A DNA stretch of 27,241 bases from a virus (IMGVR_UViG_3300046535_000568:1-27241); one strand, 5' to 3'. Positions 6,959 through 14,120 are shown, numbered from the stretch's first letter. Program-made: numbers and translations. Notes: generated from the sequence alone by a model not told the origin.

Positions 6959-7308
6959 CACAGTTTCCCCTCGATGCGCTTGATGATGATCTGGCCTACC
7001 TTGTAGGTGACGGCGACGTGGGTGGCGGGCTGGAAGGTCTCGATCACGGCTTGGCCTACGACGTCGATGATCGGCTTGATGCCCTTGCCCGAGACGGTGC
7101 CGCGCTCCGCTGTCGGCAGTTTCTCGAACGCGGCGTCGGAGATCGTGGTGAGGACGAGGCGGCCATCGACGTAGGCCTTGACGAACTTCTGGCCGGGCAG
7201 GAAACCGGCGACGATGAGCCGGTTGCCCTCGATCCAGATGCGGGAGCATTCACCGGCTCTGGTGGTGCCCAGCTTGGAGACGAAGGTGGTGGGTGAGGTC
7301 TTCAGCAT
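6958..7308 (-). CDS. SymE/AbrB-like small protein
   Basis: A 116-residue protein. RIWIEGNRLIVAGFLPGQKF followed by VDGRLVLTT resembles the SymE-type swapped-hairpin (AbrB-like) unit, where RIWLxGxxLxxAGFxPG is typical. A second, weaker copy of the pattern follows near the C-terminus (VIETFQPATHVAVTYKVGQIIIKR), so it may have two beta-hairpin units. The family includes SymE toxins and DNA-binding AbrB/MazE-type proteins; which role applies here is open. I chose ATG 7308 because AAGGGG lies seven bases upstream; ATG 7329 is less likely. First gene of the minus-strand operon, next to palindromic control DNA. Confidence 0.6.
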   Translation of the reverse strand: MLKTSPTTFVSKLGTTRAGECSRIWIEGNRLIVAGFLPGQKFVKAYVDGRLVLTTISDAAFEKLPTAERGTVSGKGIKPIIDVVGQAVIETFQPATHVAVTYKVGQIIIKRIEGKL

Positions 7309-7344
7309 GGTAGTTCCCCTTGCGGCCATGATTGGCCTGTCTCT

Positions 7345-7373
7345 GTTATGGCATAGGGTTTAAAACCCTACAA
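7345..7373 (-). promoter_or_regulatory. Candidate promoter with 17-bp palindrome in its spacer
   Basis: On the minus strand TTGTAG (7373-7368) and CATAAC (7350-7345) are 17 bases apart, a weak -35/-10 pair for the minus-strand operon. Positions 7354-7370 are a near-perfect inverted repeat, TAGGGTTT-A-AAACCCTA, lying almost entirely between them, which is where a repressor dimer would block RNA polymerase. The palindrome is clear; promoter and operator roles are inferred. Confidence 0.45.
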
Positions 7374-7376
7374 GGG

Positions 7377-7390
7377 GTTTCATATGAAAC
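7377..7390. promoter_or_regulatory. 14-bp palindrome covering a start codon
   Basis: GTTTCATATGAAAC is a perfect palindrome whose centre contains the ATG (7384) of the zinc-ribbon gene; AAGGGG (7372-7377) is the ribosome site just before it. It could be an operator, or form RNA pairing that hides the start codon. Confidence 0.5.
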
Positions 7391-7641
7391 AGGCCAAAAT
7401 AATTGGGCCGGTGAAATGCCCCGGTTGCGGGGCAATTTACGAGGTTCCACAGCCCGAGCCGCTGATGTGTGGCTCCCGGCACCATGATGGCGAGCCGCTG
7501 GTCTACTGGCGCTGCGAGGCCTGCCGGGCGATCTTCAGCCGCCTCTCGCAGCCAAGGGGCGTCTACGGGCCGATGTGCCGCGACCCCGCCATCTGCGAGG
7601 GCAAGGGCTATTGCCCGCGCGAGATCGCCTGCAACGACTGA
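7384..7641 (+). CDS. Small Cys-rich zinc-binding protein
   Basis: An 85-residue protein with VKCPGCGAIYEV near the start, a single Cys in LMCGSRHH, WRCEACRAIF in the middle, and a Cys-rich end (MCRDPAICEGKGYCPREIACND). The first two CxxC pairs form a likely zinc ribbon; the terminal Cys pattern is one I have seen in small alphaproteobacterial proteins of unknown role. ATG 7384 follows AAGGGG by six bases. It is the first plus-strand gene after the divergent control region. Could be a regulator or modulator of host transcription; not shown by sequence. Confidence 0.65.
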   Translation: MKQAKIIGPVKCPGCGAIYEVPQPEPLMCGSRHHDGEPLVYWRCEACRAIFSRLSQPRGVYGPMCRDPAICEGKGYCPREIACND

Positions 7642-7666
7642 AACCTGGTTCCTTGGGAGCCGCCCC

Positions 7667-7861
7667 ATGAGCAACATGAAGATCGTGTCGATGGTTGCGA
7701 ACTCGGCCCGCCGGGTGCAGGCTGAAGACCAAGCCGCCCGATCGGCGCTGGCCGACGATCTCTACGCGGCGCTGGAGCCGATCAGGGCCGACCTTGCCGA
7801 GATGCGCGAGGTCGTGATCCAACTCACCCGCGACGTCGACAGGCTGTTGAGGCGACCATGA
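7667..7861 (+). CDS. Small coiled-coil protein
   Basis: A 64-residue, mostly helical protein (MSNMKIVSMVANSARR start, VIQLTRDVDRLLRRP end) with a heptad-like pattern of Leu/Ala/Val through LADDLYAALEPIRADLAEMREVV. GGGAG lies about 8 bases before ATG 7667. The stop overlaps the next ATG. No family recognised; probably a small oligomeric protein. Confidence 0.6.
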   Translation: MSNMKIVSMVANSARRVQAEDQAARSALADDLYAALEPIRADLAEMREVVIQLTRDVDRLLRRP

Positions 7862-7983
7862 AACGACAGGTCAAGGTGCCGAAAGAGGTGAAGGCCTTGC
7901 AGGCGAAGGGCAAGCAGTTCTTCCGCAAGACGCGTGGTGTGAAGGTTCCCTCGCTGCGGTCAGCAACGGCGAGACGACGGTGA
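7858..7983 (+). CDS. 41-residue basic peptide
   Basis: A short ORF (MKRQVKVPKEVKALQAKGKQ start, ATARRR end) with Lys/Arg at about one third of positions. It is held in place by ATGA overlap with the previous gene and GTGA overlap with the next, which is the main support. Likely nucleic-acid binding by charge; otherwise unknown. Confidence 0.5.
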   Translation: MKRQVKVPKEVKALQAKGKQFFRKTRGVKVPSLRSATARRR

Positions 7984-8228
7984 TCCGCGCCCGCATCAGA
8001 CAACGCCCGGTGCTGCCCGGCGCGTGCCTGATCAGCCTTCGCCAAGAGGCTACGGCTGGACAGGTCGCGGTGTGGGACGAGAGCAGCCCAAACAACCCGA
8101 GACAGCACAACGAGCATGTCTGGATGTGGCACACGGAAGGTGCTCGCAGGGTGTTTGGCAATGACTGCGACTGGGTGAAGGCAATGCGGAAACGGACACA
8201 GATCGCAGCAAAACGGACAGGGTTTTAA
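7980..8228 (+). CDS. Small hypothetical protein
   Basis: An 82-residue protein from GTG 7980, overlapping the preceding stop. Middle section is polar with His/Trp (HNEHVWMWHTEGARRVFG), the ends are basic. Not recognised. Its last codons and stop (GGG TTT TAA) lie within a 13-bp palindrome at 8220-8232. Confidence 0.5.
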   Translation: MIRARIRQRPVLPGACLISLRQEATAGQVAVWDESSPNNPRQHNEHVWMWHTEGARRVFGNDCDWVKAMRKRTQIAAKRTGF

Positions 8229-8232
8229 ACCC
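8220..8232. repeat. 13-bp palindrome, inverted copy of the one at 7356-7368
   Basis: GGGTTTTAAACCC here is the exact reverse complement of GGGTTTAAAACCC at 7356-7368. The two copies bracket the four small genes 7384-8228. A shared operator is plausible. Confidence 0.5.
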
Positions 8233-8260
8233 GGTGATCGGAAAGACCGAGACGACGTAA

Positions 8261-8560
8261 ATGGCTCGCACACAAGCGCTATCGCCGGAACAGGTCAGGT
8301 CTGTTGCCAGATCACATACGATGAAGATGCTCAACGTGCTCGTTGGGATCGCGCGGCAGAAGGATGCGCCGCCAGCGGCGAGGGTGAATGCGGCCAACTC
8401 AGTGCTCGATCGCGGCTGGGGCAGACCGGATCAGGTCCATGCCGGTCCCGATGGCGGTGCAATTCAGGTCATCATCCGCCAAGTCGTTGATGTCGTTGAC
8501 AGATCAGACCATGCCAAGGTCATCGAGCATGATGACTGCGACAAGTCAAACGTTCGTTGA
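8261..8560 (+). CDS. Possible small terminase subunit
   Basis: A 99-residue protein with a helical first half (SPEQVRSVARSHTMKMLNVL, APPAARVNAANSVLDRGWGRP) and a variable acidic tail. The ARxHTxxAL...APPAARVxAANxLLDRGWGKP pattern recurs in small phage/prophage proteins close to terminase genes, some taken as small terminase subunits that recognise packaging sites. Here it lies upstream of the large terminase, separated by the origin-like gap and two minus-strand genes. Size is small for a full TerS, so a different DNA-binding role is possible. ATG 8261; Shine-Dalgarno weak. Confidence 0.45.
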   Translation: MARTQALSPEQVRSVARSHTMKMLNVLVGIARQKDAPPAARVNAANSVLDRGWGRPDQVHAGPDGGAIQVIIRQVVDVVDRSDHAKVIEHDDCDKSNVR

Positions 8561-8733
8561 ACCTGTCGCGCTACCCTCGTAAGCCACTGATATCACTCAG
8601 CTTCCCCCTCAGTGCTGTGCCCTGCTGCCAGTAACCCCTTGATCCGGCAGGGAAAAGGAGGGGTGGGGCCTCTCCCCGGGGGTTGCCCGGGATTAACATC
8701 CACACCGATAGTACCGGTACCGGTTACTGTCAC

Positions 8734-8770
8734 TTGCCCGCGATCTGCTCTGGCCGTTTGCCCGCGATCT
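8734..8770. repeat. 13-bp direct repeat, 24-bp period
   Basis: TTGCCCGCGATCT occurs at 8734-8746 and again at 8758-8770, 24 bases apart from start to start. Two copies only, so iteron-like at best; it lies in the gene-free origin-like region. Confidence 0.6.
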
Positions 8771-8877
8771 CTGTCCGGCGATCGCTTCCGGGAAACCGGA
8801 ACAGCGGCTTGCTTCGCCTCTGTTGCGTGGCTGCGTGGCAGGTGTGGATGTGGAGGGAGAAGGGATGATCTCCCGAC

Positions 8878-8886
8878 TTATCCACA
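8878..8886 (+). promoter_or_regulatory. DnaA box
   Basis: TTATCCACA, an exact match to the strict bacterial DnaA-box consensus. Two related 9-mers (ACATCCACA, 7 of 9) lie in opposite orientation at 8696-8704 and 8843-8851. Confidence 0.6.
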
Positions 8887-8963
8887 TGTCAAGCAGGTGA
8901 ACTGACATAACATCGCAGATGCGGCTGCGGCGCAGTCAGGAATTATTTATCGGATGATGCTGA

Positions 8964-9254
8964 TCATTCAATCAGACCCAGTGCCTCGTCCAGCGTGGCG
9001 TAGTCACCGTCGATGTAGGCTTGGATGTGGCTGATCACCCAGTGCATCTGCGGGATCGGTTTTTTGGCGTTCATCCGTTTGAAGTCCTTGATCAGTTCGC
9101 GCAGGTCGTCCTTGTCCATGCCGAGCGTTTCCTGAAACGATTTCCGACGCGGCGGCACGATCACACGCGCGGCTTCCGAGCGGCTGTAGACGATGGCGCG
9201 GCGTTGCAGGCAGCGGCGCGGCTTCAGCAGCAGAAACTTCACATCCTCTGTCAC
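8964..9254 (-). CDS. Hypothetical protein opposite to the late operon
   Basis: A 96-residue protein. GTG 9254 is preferred over the longer frame because AAGGGAG lies six bases upstream. The first half is basic (LLLKPRRCLQRRAIVYSR, VPPRRKSF), the second half a helical domain (DKDDLRELIKDFKRMN, HWVISHIQAYIDGDYATLDEA). The basic half suggests nucleic-acid contact. Not recognised. Together with the 9315-9506 gene it forms a small minus-strand pair facing the origin-like region. Confidence 0.6.
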   Translation of the reverse strand: MTEDVKFLLLKPRRCLQRRAIVYSRSEAARVIVPPRRKSFQETLGMDKDDLRELIKDFKRMNAKKPIPQMHWVISHIQAYIDGDYATLDEALGLIE

Positions 9255-9314
9255 CTGCGTCTCCCTTGAAACGCACAAACTGAAGGCGAGGGCGCGAATG
9301 CCTCGCCTCACCCT

Positions 9315-9506
9315 TTATCGATACACCCGGTAGAGCGGCGGCTGTGTGGCGGTCTCAGGGTCGCCTTGGATCACCCAGCCGTGCTTCGCGGCCTCGTCAG
9401 CCTGCGCCTTGGTCAGCAACACACAACCACTCTTGACGAAGTCGGTGCCGAGTTCGCCGCGAAGAACGATGTCGCCGTCGTCGGTGAAGTTGACGGTGCG
9501 GATCAC
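9315..9506 (-). CDS. Small hypothetical protein with GTG start
   Basis: A 63-residue protein beginning (GTG) VIRTVNFTDDGDIVLRGEL and ending PPLYRVYR. It has a beta-rich N-terminus and a helix (TKAQADEAAKHGW). Just upstream on the minus strand, AAGGGG is followed at ideal spacing by an ATG that reads only four codons (MSVL), and its TGA overlaps the GTG start (GTGA). The four-codon leader may couple translation, or a one-base change may have separated the true ATG from the gene. The gene runs divergently from the large terminase, with only about 28 bases between starts. Confidence 0.5.
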   Translation of the reverse strand: MIRTVNFTDDGDIVLRGELGTDFVKSGCVLLTKAQADEAAKHGWVIQGDPETATQPPLYRVYR

Positions 9507-9534
9507 AATACACTCATTGGAAAGCCCCTTACTT

Positions 9535-10896
9535 TTGGCACAACAGGTTCCGCTTCCGCACAATAACTGGAAGGCGCGACCGCACCAAGCCAAGCTGTGG
9601 GAATATCTCGACGCTGGCGGCGAGCGGGCTTTTGCCGTGTGGCACCGCCGCGCGGGCAAGGACGAAGTTTGTTTGCACCATGCGGCTGTCAGCGCGATGC
9701 GCAGGCCCGGCAACCTGTGGCATTGCCTCCCCGAATACAATCAGGGCCGCAAGGCGATCTGGACCGCGATCAACCCGCACACCGGACGGCGGCGGATCGA
9801 TGAGGCGTTCCCCGACGTGCTCAGGGAGAACGTCAACGACAACGAGATGTTCATCCGCTTCAAGAACGGCTCTACCTGGCAGGTGATCGGCTCCGATCGC
9901 TACGACGCCACACTCGGCGCGGGCTGCACCGGCATCGTCTACTCCGAGTGGGCGCTCGCCAATCCCTCCGCGTGGGCCTACCACCGCCCGATCCTGCAAG
10001 AGAACAACGGCTGGGCCTGCTTCATCACCACGCCGCGCGGCCACAACCACGCCAAGGCGCTGTTCGACCACGCATCGACGTCGCCGAACTGGTTCTGCGA
10101 ACTCTTGACGGTGAAAGACACGCAGGCGCTCTCCGACGCCGATCTCGATGATGCTCTGAAGGAGTATCAGGCGCTGTATGGCGAAGACGTCGGGACAGCC
10201 CAATTCCAGCAGGAGTACCTGTGTAGCTGGAACGCCGCCATCTTGGGTGCATTCTTCGCACTCGAAATGGCGGCGGTCAGATCGGAGGGGCGCATTGCCG
10301 GGATCGAGGCGATCCCCGATCGCGCGGTGCATCGGGCGTGGGATTTGGGCGTGCGGGATGATACCGCGATTTTCTGGTTCCAGCATGTCGGCAGCCAACT
10401 CTTTATACTGGACCACTACGCGGCGTCGGGCGTCGGCCTCGAACACTACGCCGCGCAGATCGAGCAGCGGAAGCAGGCCTACGGCTGGCTCGACGGCAAC
10501 GACTACGTCCCGCACGACGCCAAGATCAAGGAGTGGGGCAGTGGTCGCACCCGCGTCGAGACCATGCAGGGCATGAACCTGCATCCGATGCTGGTGCCGC
10601 TCGCAAGCATCGGAGACGGCATCAACGCGGTCAGACGGACGCTGCCGCTGTGCGTGTTTCATCCGCGCTGCGAGGACGGCGTCAACGCGCTCGAACAATA
10701 CCGACGGGAGTGGGACGACGAGAAGAAGGCGTTCAGGGCGAGTGCGGTCCACGACTGGACCTCGCACCCGGCGGATGCGTTTCGATATTTGAGCATGTCG
10801 TGGCGACCGAGTGCGCCGCGACCGATCAGACTGCCCGAGCGCAGGGGCATCATCCTGCCGCCGCCGAAAGAATACCGGAGAGGAATGATTTTATAA
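9535..10896 (+). CDS. terL: Terminase large subunit
   Basis: The ATPase/nuclease motor that packages phage DNA into the prohead through the portal. About 453 residues from the TTG at 9535. N-terminal region NNWKARPHQAKLWEYL precedes a Walker A-like HRRAGKDE (37-44); a Walker B-like GIVYSEWA is near 133-140, with TTPRGHNHAKALF after it. The nuclease domain begins around DLGVRDDTAIFWF (about 270). The length is normal for the family. No ATG is available: TTG 9535 has GGAAAG about ten bases upstream and yields the expected short N-terminus; TTG 9517 or GTG 9496 are alternatives. The frame upstream to 9346 is a shadow of the opposite gene. Confidence 0.92.
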   Translation: MAQQVPLPHNNWKARPHQAKLWEYLDAGGERAFAVWHRRAGKDEVCLHHAAVSAMRRPGNLWHCLPEYNQGRKAIWTAINPHTGRRRIDEAFPDVLRENVNDNEMFIRFKNGSTWQVIGSDRYDATLGAGCTGIVYSEWALANPSAWAYHRPILQENNGWACFITTPRGHNHAKALFDHASTSPNWFCELLTVKDTQALSDADLDDALKEYQALYGEDVGTAQFQQEYLCSWNAAILGAFFALEMAAVRSEGRIAGIEAIPDRAVHRAWDLGVRDDTAIFWFQHVGSQLFILDHYAASGVGLEHYAAQIEQRKQAYGWLDGNDYVPHDAKIKEWGSGRTRVETMQGMNLHPMLVPLASIGDGINAVRRTLPLCVFHPRCEDGVNALEQYRREWDDEKKAFRASAVHDWTSHPADAFRYLSMSWRPSAPRPIRLPERRGIILPPPKEYRRGMIL

Positions 10897-10909
10897 AAGG
10901 AGAATGAAC

Positions 10910-11560
10910 ATGCGCGAATTATGCCTGAGCCTCTTTGCTTCTGCCGCACTGATCGGTGCGGCACATGCCGACGTCATCGTTCAGAACAATCTGAGCGGTA
11001 CCGGCGACAACGTGATCTTCAACTCGGTGAGCGGCGATCTGGCGACCGCACTTCTCAACGGTCAGCACACCAACATTGTCGACTTCCGCGACCTGAGCGG
11101 CTCTACGACCTTCGGCGCATCCGCCAATGGCAACGACATCAAGATCGTCGGCACCCAGAACCTGTTTATCCAGGTGATGGACGCACTCAACAGCAACGTG
11201 GTCGGCACCACGACGCAGGTGTTTTCCATCACCGGGACCGGCGACGTCACGGCCTTCGTGCAGGCCAACGACCAGTTCGGTAACGCCGAGGCGATCCAGA
11301 CCTTCAACCTTACCTCGCTGTTTGGCGCACTCGGGCCGGGGCAGAACGGCTTCACCTTCAACGCGATCAACGGCGAGGTCATGACCTCGCTGCGGCTGCT
11401 CGACGTCAATGGCACCATCACTGACTTCGAGCACTATCGCATCGACGTGGCGACGGCGGCTGTTCCCGGCCCGATAGTCGGTGCTGGCCTGCCCGGCCTG
11501 ATCGCGGCGGCGCTTGGACTGTTCGGGTTCAACTTCTTCCGGCGTCGTCGCCTCAACTGA
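10910..11560 (+). CDS. Secreted protein with C-terminal sorting-like tail
   Basis: A 216-residue protein with a clear signal peptide (MRELCLSLFASAALIGAAHA, then DVIV) and a C-terminal tail in three parts: VPGP, a hydrophobic helix (IVGAGLPGLIAAALGLFGF), then RRRR. This layout is that of PEP-CTERM-type sorting signals, and VPGPIVGAGLPG is a version I associate with Bradyrhizobium-group host proteins. The middle is Asn/Thr/Ser-rich and probably beta-structured. ATG 10910 is chosen: AAAGGAG (10896-10902) is seven bases upstream; ATG 10904 is too close. Such a cell-envelope protein is not a usual part of a head module and looks acquired from a host. Receptor masking or superinfection exclusion is conceivable. 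Confidence 0.75.
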   Translation: MRELCLSLFASAALIGAAHADVIVQNNLSGTGDNVIFNSVSGDLATALLNGQHTNIVDFRDLSGSTTFGASANGNDIKIVGTQNLFIQVMDALNSNVVGTTTQVFSITGTGDVTAFVQANDQFGNAEAIQTFNLTSLFGALGPGQNGFTFNAINGEVMTSLRLLDVNGTITDFEHYRIDVATAAVPGPIVGAGLPGLIAAALGLFGFNFFRRRRLN

Positions 11561-11561
11561 G

Positions 11562-11795
11562 ATGCAGATCAAGATCCCGCTTCGCCTCGCGAGGTGGGCC
11601 GACAGCTTCGCCGATATTCTCAATGTGGTTCTGATCCGGCGCGGGCGGTTGACCGTTCGCGTCGTTGACGTTGCCGTCGGCATCATCGGCACCGTCTCGA
11701 CGGTGTGGTGGTATGCGGCGTCGGGCTGGTGGGGTGCGCTGGAGAGCGTGCTGATGTTCGCGCTGGCGATGATGATGGCAGTCTGGTTCTTCTAA
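11562..11795 (+). CDS. Small membrane protein
   Basis: A 77-residue protein starting MQIKIPLRLARWADSF, with two hydrophobic segments (VVDVAVGIIGTVSTVWWYAA and ALESVLMFALAMMMAVWFF) separated by a short WW-containing loop. It begins one base after the stop of the sorting-tail protein and ends about 15 bases before the portal start, so the two membrane/envelope proteins form a unit within the head operon. No strong Shine-Dalgarno. Holin-like topology is possible, but the place between terminase and portal does not prove lysis. Confidence 0.6.
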   Translation: MQIKIPLRLARWADSFADILNVVLIRRGRLTVRVVDVAVGIIGTVSTVWWYAASGWWGALESVLMFALAMMMAVWFF

Positions 11796-11809
11796 GGAAG
11801 GATGATGTT

Positions 11810-14119
11810 GTGAGTGACACCGACGCGCCTGTGGAAGAAGACATCAGGCACGACGATCTCGAATTTAACCCGGCGCTCGAACCGCAAAGCGCCCTCGCGT
11901 GGCTGAACCTGCTTTCCGAGAGCGAGACCGCGTTCGAGGACTGGAACAGGCACTGCGACCGCATCGACAAGCGCTACGCCAACCTCGACCGCCTCGCCAA
12001 CATCGCCCGCATCAAGGAATATCAGATGTTCTGGGCCAACGCCGAGGTGATCAAGCCGAGCATTTATGCCAAGCCGCCGATCCCGGTGGTGGTGCCCAAG
12101 TTCCTCGACCGGCGACCGGTGTATCAGGCCGCAGCGGAAGTGATGGAACGCTGCGCGGTGGTCGCCTTCGACCTCGCGGGCATTGACGAGTTGATGAAGC
12201 TGGTCCGCGACGATCTGGCGCTGATCGATCGCGGCGTGGCGTGGTGCCGCTACGAGAGTGGCACCGACGCCGACGAATACTACGGCTTTGAAAAGGTCTG
12301 CATCGACTTCGTCAACCGCAGGGATTTCCTGCACTCGATCTCGCGCAACTGGCGCGAGGTGACGTGGGTTGCGGCGGCGAGCTACCTGACGCGGGCCGAG
12401 GCGCGCGAGCGGTTCTACAAATACTCTGGCGATGAGTATCAGGACGCCGAGTACAAGATCGACAAGGAGACACAGGAGATCGGCGGCACCGACCGCCGCG
12501 AGCGCGCCAAGTTCTGGGAAATCTGGAGCAAGGGCGACAGGCGGGTGATCTGGGTCTCGGAGGGCTGCGAGAACATCCTCGATGAAGACGACCCGCATCT
12601 GGAATTGCGCGAGTTCTACCCCTGCCCGAAACCCGCCTACGGCACCGTGCAGCGCGGCTCGCTGGTGCCGGTGCCCGACGTCCTCCAGTACAAGGACCAG
12701 CTGGACGAGATCGACACCCTGACCGGGCGCATCCACGCGCTCTCCGACGCCGTCAAGGTGCAGGGCTTCTATCCGGCGGGCGCATCTGAACTTGGGGACG
12801 CCATTCAGGCCGCCGTCGACACCGAGACGCCGGGGCGGGTGCTGGTGCCGGTCTCGAACTGGGCCGCGTTCGGCAACACCAAGGATGTCATCATCTGGCT
12901 GCCGATCGACACCATCGCCACCACCATCGTGCAACTGGTGACGCTGCGCAAACAGATCATCGATGACATCTACCAGATCATGGGTCTTTCCGACATCATG
13001 CGCGGCGCGACCGATCCAAGCGAGACACTCGGCGCGCAGCAGATGAAAAGCCAGTACGGATCGACCCGCATCCGCGACAAGCAGGAAGAAATCGTGCGGC
13101 TGGCGCGCGACCTGGTTGAGATCACGACCGAGATCATCACCGAGAAGTTCAAGAAGACCACCATCATCGAGATGTCGCAGACCCAATTGCCGACGATGGC
13201 GATGCAGAAGAAGCAGGTCGCTGATATTCAAAAGCAGATGGCCGCCAATCAGCAGGCCTTGCAGAAGGCGCAACAGCTTCCGCAGATCCAGCAAGACCCG
13301 CAAGGCCCGCAGAAACTGCAACAGGCGGGAGCCGCGCTCCAGCAGGCGATGCAGGAGGGCCAGACCGCGATCAACAAGATCATGTCGCAACCTACGCTCG
13401 ATCAGGTGCTCGAGCTTCTGAAAGACAGCCGGATGAAGGGCTTTGTGCTGGACATCGAGACCGACAGCACCATCATCCCGAACGAGCAGCAGGAGAAGCA
13501 GCAGCGCAGCGAGTTCATCGGCGTGCTCTCGCAACTGATGCCGCAACTGGCGCAGATGATCACAGCCGATTCGCACTCGGCTCCGTTGTGCGGGCAACTC
13601 CTGAAGTTCGCCACCGCGCCGTTCCGCGCCGGTCGGGCGCTGGACAGCGCGATTGACGAATACACCGCGCAACTGGAAGCCAAGGCCGATCAGCCGCGAC
13701 CCGACGATCCCACCACCGCGCAGAACAAGACCGCGCTCCAGATCGAGCAGATGAAGGATCAGACCAACAAGGAGCGGATCAAGGCCGACAGCGACGCCGA
13801 GATGGCGAAGCTGAAGATGCAGGACCAGCACAAGGCCGCCGAACTGCAAAATCAGAAAGACATCGAGGCGATGCGGCTCAACGCCAAGCAGGGCGACATG
13901 CAGGCGAAGAGCCAAGAGACCAATTTGAAGATGATGCAGTCGAGGGAGGAGCATCAGGCCGCGATGGTGGAAAGTCAGGCCGACATCGAGCAGGCGCGGG
14001 AGAAGATGGCGATGATGCAGCAGACCCACGCCATGAAGCAGGACGACATGGTGAAGCGGCAGCAGGAACGCGCCGCCGCGCAGCAGTTCAAGATGACGCA
14101 GACGCCGATGGTGCCGTGA
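11810..14119 (+). CDS. Portal protein
   Basis: The 12-subunit ring through which DNA enters and leaves the capsid. 769 residues from GTG 11810, with AAGGAAGG (11794-11801) eight bases upstream. The N-terminal core (ALAWLNLLSESETAFEDW, EYQMFWANAEVIKPSIYAKPP) resembles podovirus portal proteins. From about residue 470 there is a Gln-rich coiled coil (QKQMAANQQALQKAQQL), and from about 637 to the end a long charged Gln/Lys/Met-rich helix, like the barrel/crown extension seen in P22-type portals. Position directly after terminase and before head genes supports the call. The family is inferred from these features without a search. Confidence 0.8.
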   Translation: MSDTDAPVEEDIRHDDLEFNPALEPQSALAWLNLLSESETAFEDWNRHCDRIDKRYANLDRLANIARIKEYQMFWANAEVIKPSIYAKPPIPVVVPKFLDRRPVYQAAAEVMERCAVVAFDLAGIDELMKLVRDDLALIDRGVAWCRYESGTDADEYYGFEKVCIDFVNRRDFLHSISRNWREVTWVAAASYLTRAEARERFYKYSGDEYQDAEYKIDKETQEIGGTDRRERAKFWEIWSKGDRRVIWVSEGCENILDEDDPHLELREFYPCPKPAYGTVQRGSLVPVPDVLQYKDQLDEIDTLTGRIHALSDAVKVQGFYPAGASELGDAIQAAVDTETPGRVLVPVSNWAAFGNTKDVIIWLPIDTIATTIVQLVTLRKQIIDDIYQIMGLSDIMRGATDPSETLGAQQMKSQYGSTRIRDKQEEIVRLARDLVEITTEIITEKFKKTTIIEMSQTQLPTMAMQKKQVADIQKQMAANQQALQKAQQLPQIQQDPQGPQKLQQAGAALQQAMQEGQTAINKIMSQPTLDQVLELLKDSRMKGFVLDIETDSTIIPNEQQEKQQRSEFIGVLSQLMPQLAQMITADSHSAPLCGQLLKFATAPFRAGRALDSAIDEYTAQLEAKADQPRPDDPTTAQNKTALQIEQMKDQTNKERIKADSDAEMAKLKMQDQHKAAELQNQKDIEAMRLNAKQGDMQAKSQETNLKMMQSREEHQAAMVESQADIEQAREKMAMMQQTHAMKQDDMVKRQQERAAAQQFKMTQTPMVP

Positions 14120-14120
14120 C

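Larger units (their letters stand above)
8561..8963. other. Gene-free region, candidate replication origin
   Basis: About 400 bp without a credible gene. It contains a perfect DnaA box TTATCCACA (8878-8886), the 11-mer ACATCCACACC at 8696-8706 with its inverse at 8841-8851, a 13-bp direct repeat (8734-8746 and 8758-8770), a 12-bp palindrome ACCGGTACCGGT (8713-8724), and a hairpin TTCCGG-GAAA-CCGGAA (8786-8801). AT-rich sequence (8940-8955) lies at the right end. This mix is what one expects of an origin or a packaging/control locus; no proof of activity. Confidence 0.5.

Noticed and set aside
7377-7390. GTTTCATATGAAAC as a recombinase crossover site
   Set aside because: Too short, single copy in the window; kept as a regulatory palindrome only.
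8612-8905. 97-residue plus-strand ORF in the gene-free region
   Set aside because: Low-complexity composition, no good ribosome site, and it spans palindromes and DnaA-like boxes; more likely non-coding.
9529-10767. 412-residue minus-strand ORF opposite the terminase
   Set aside because: Antisense shadow of a strongly supported terminase gene.
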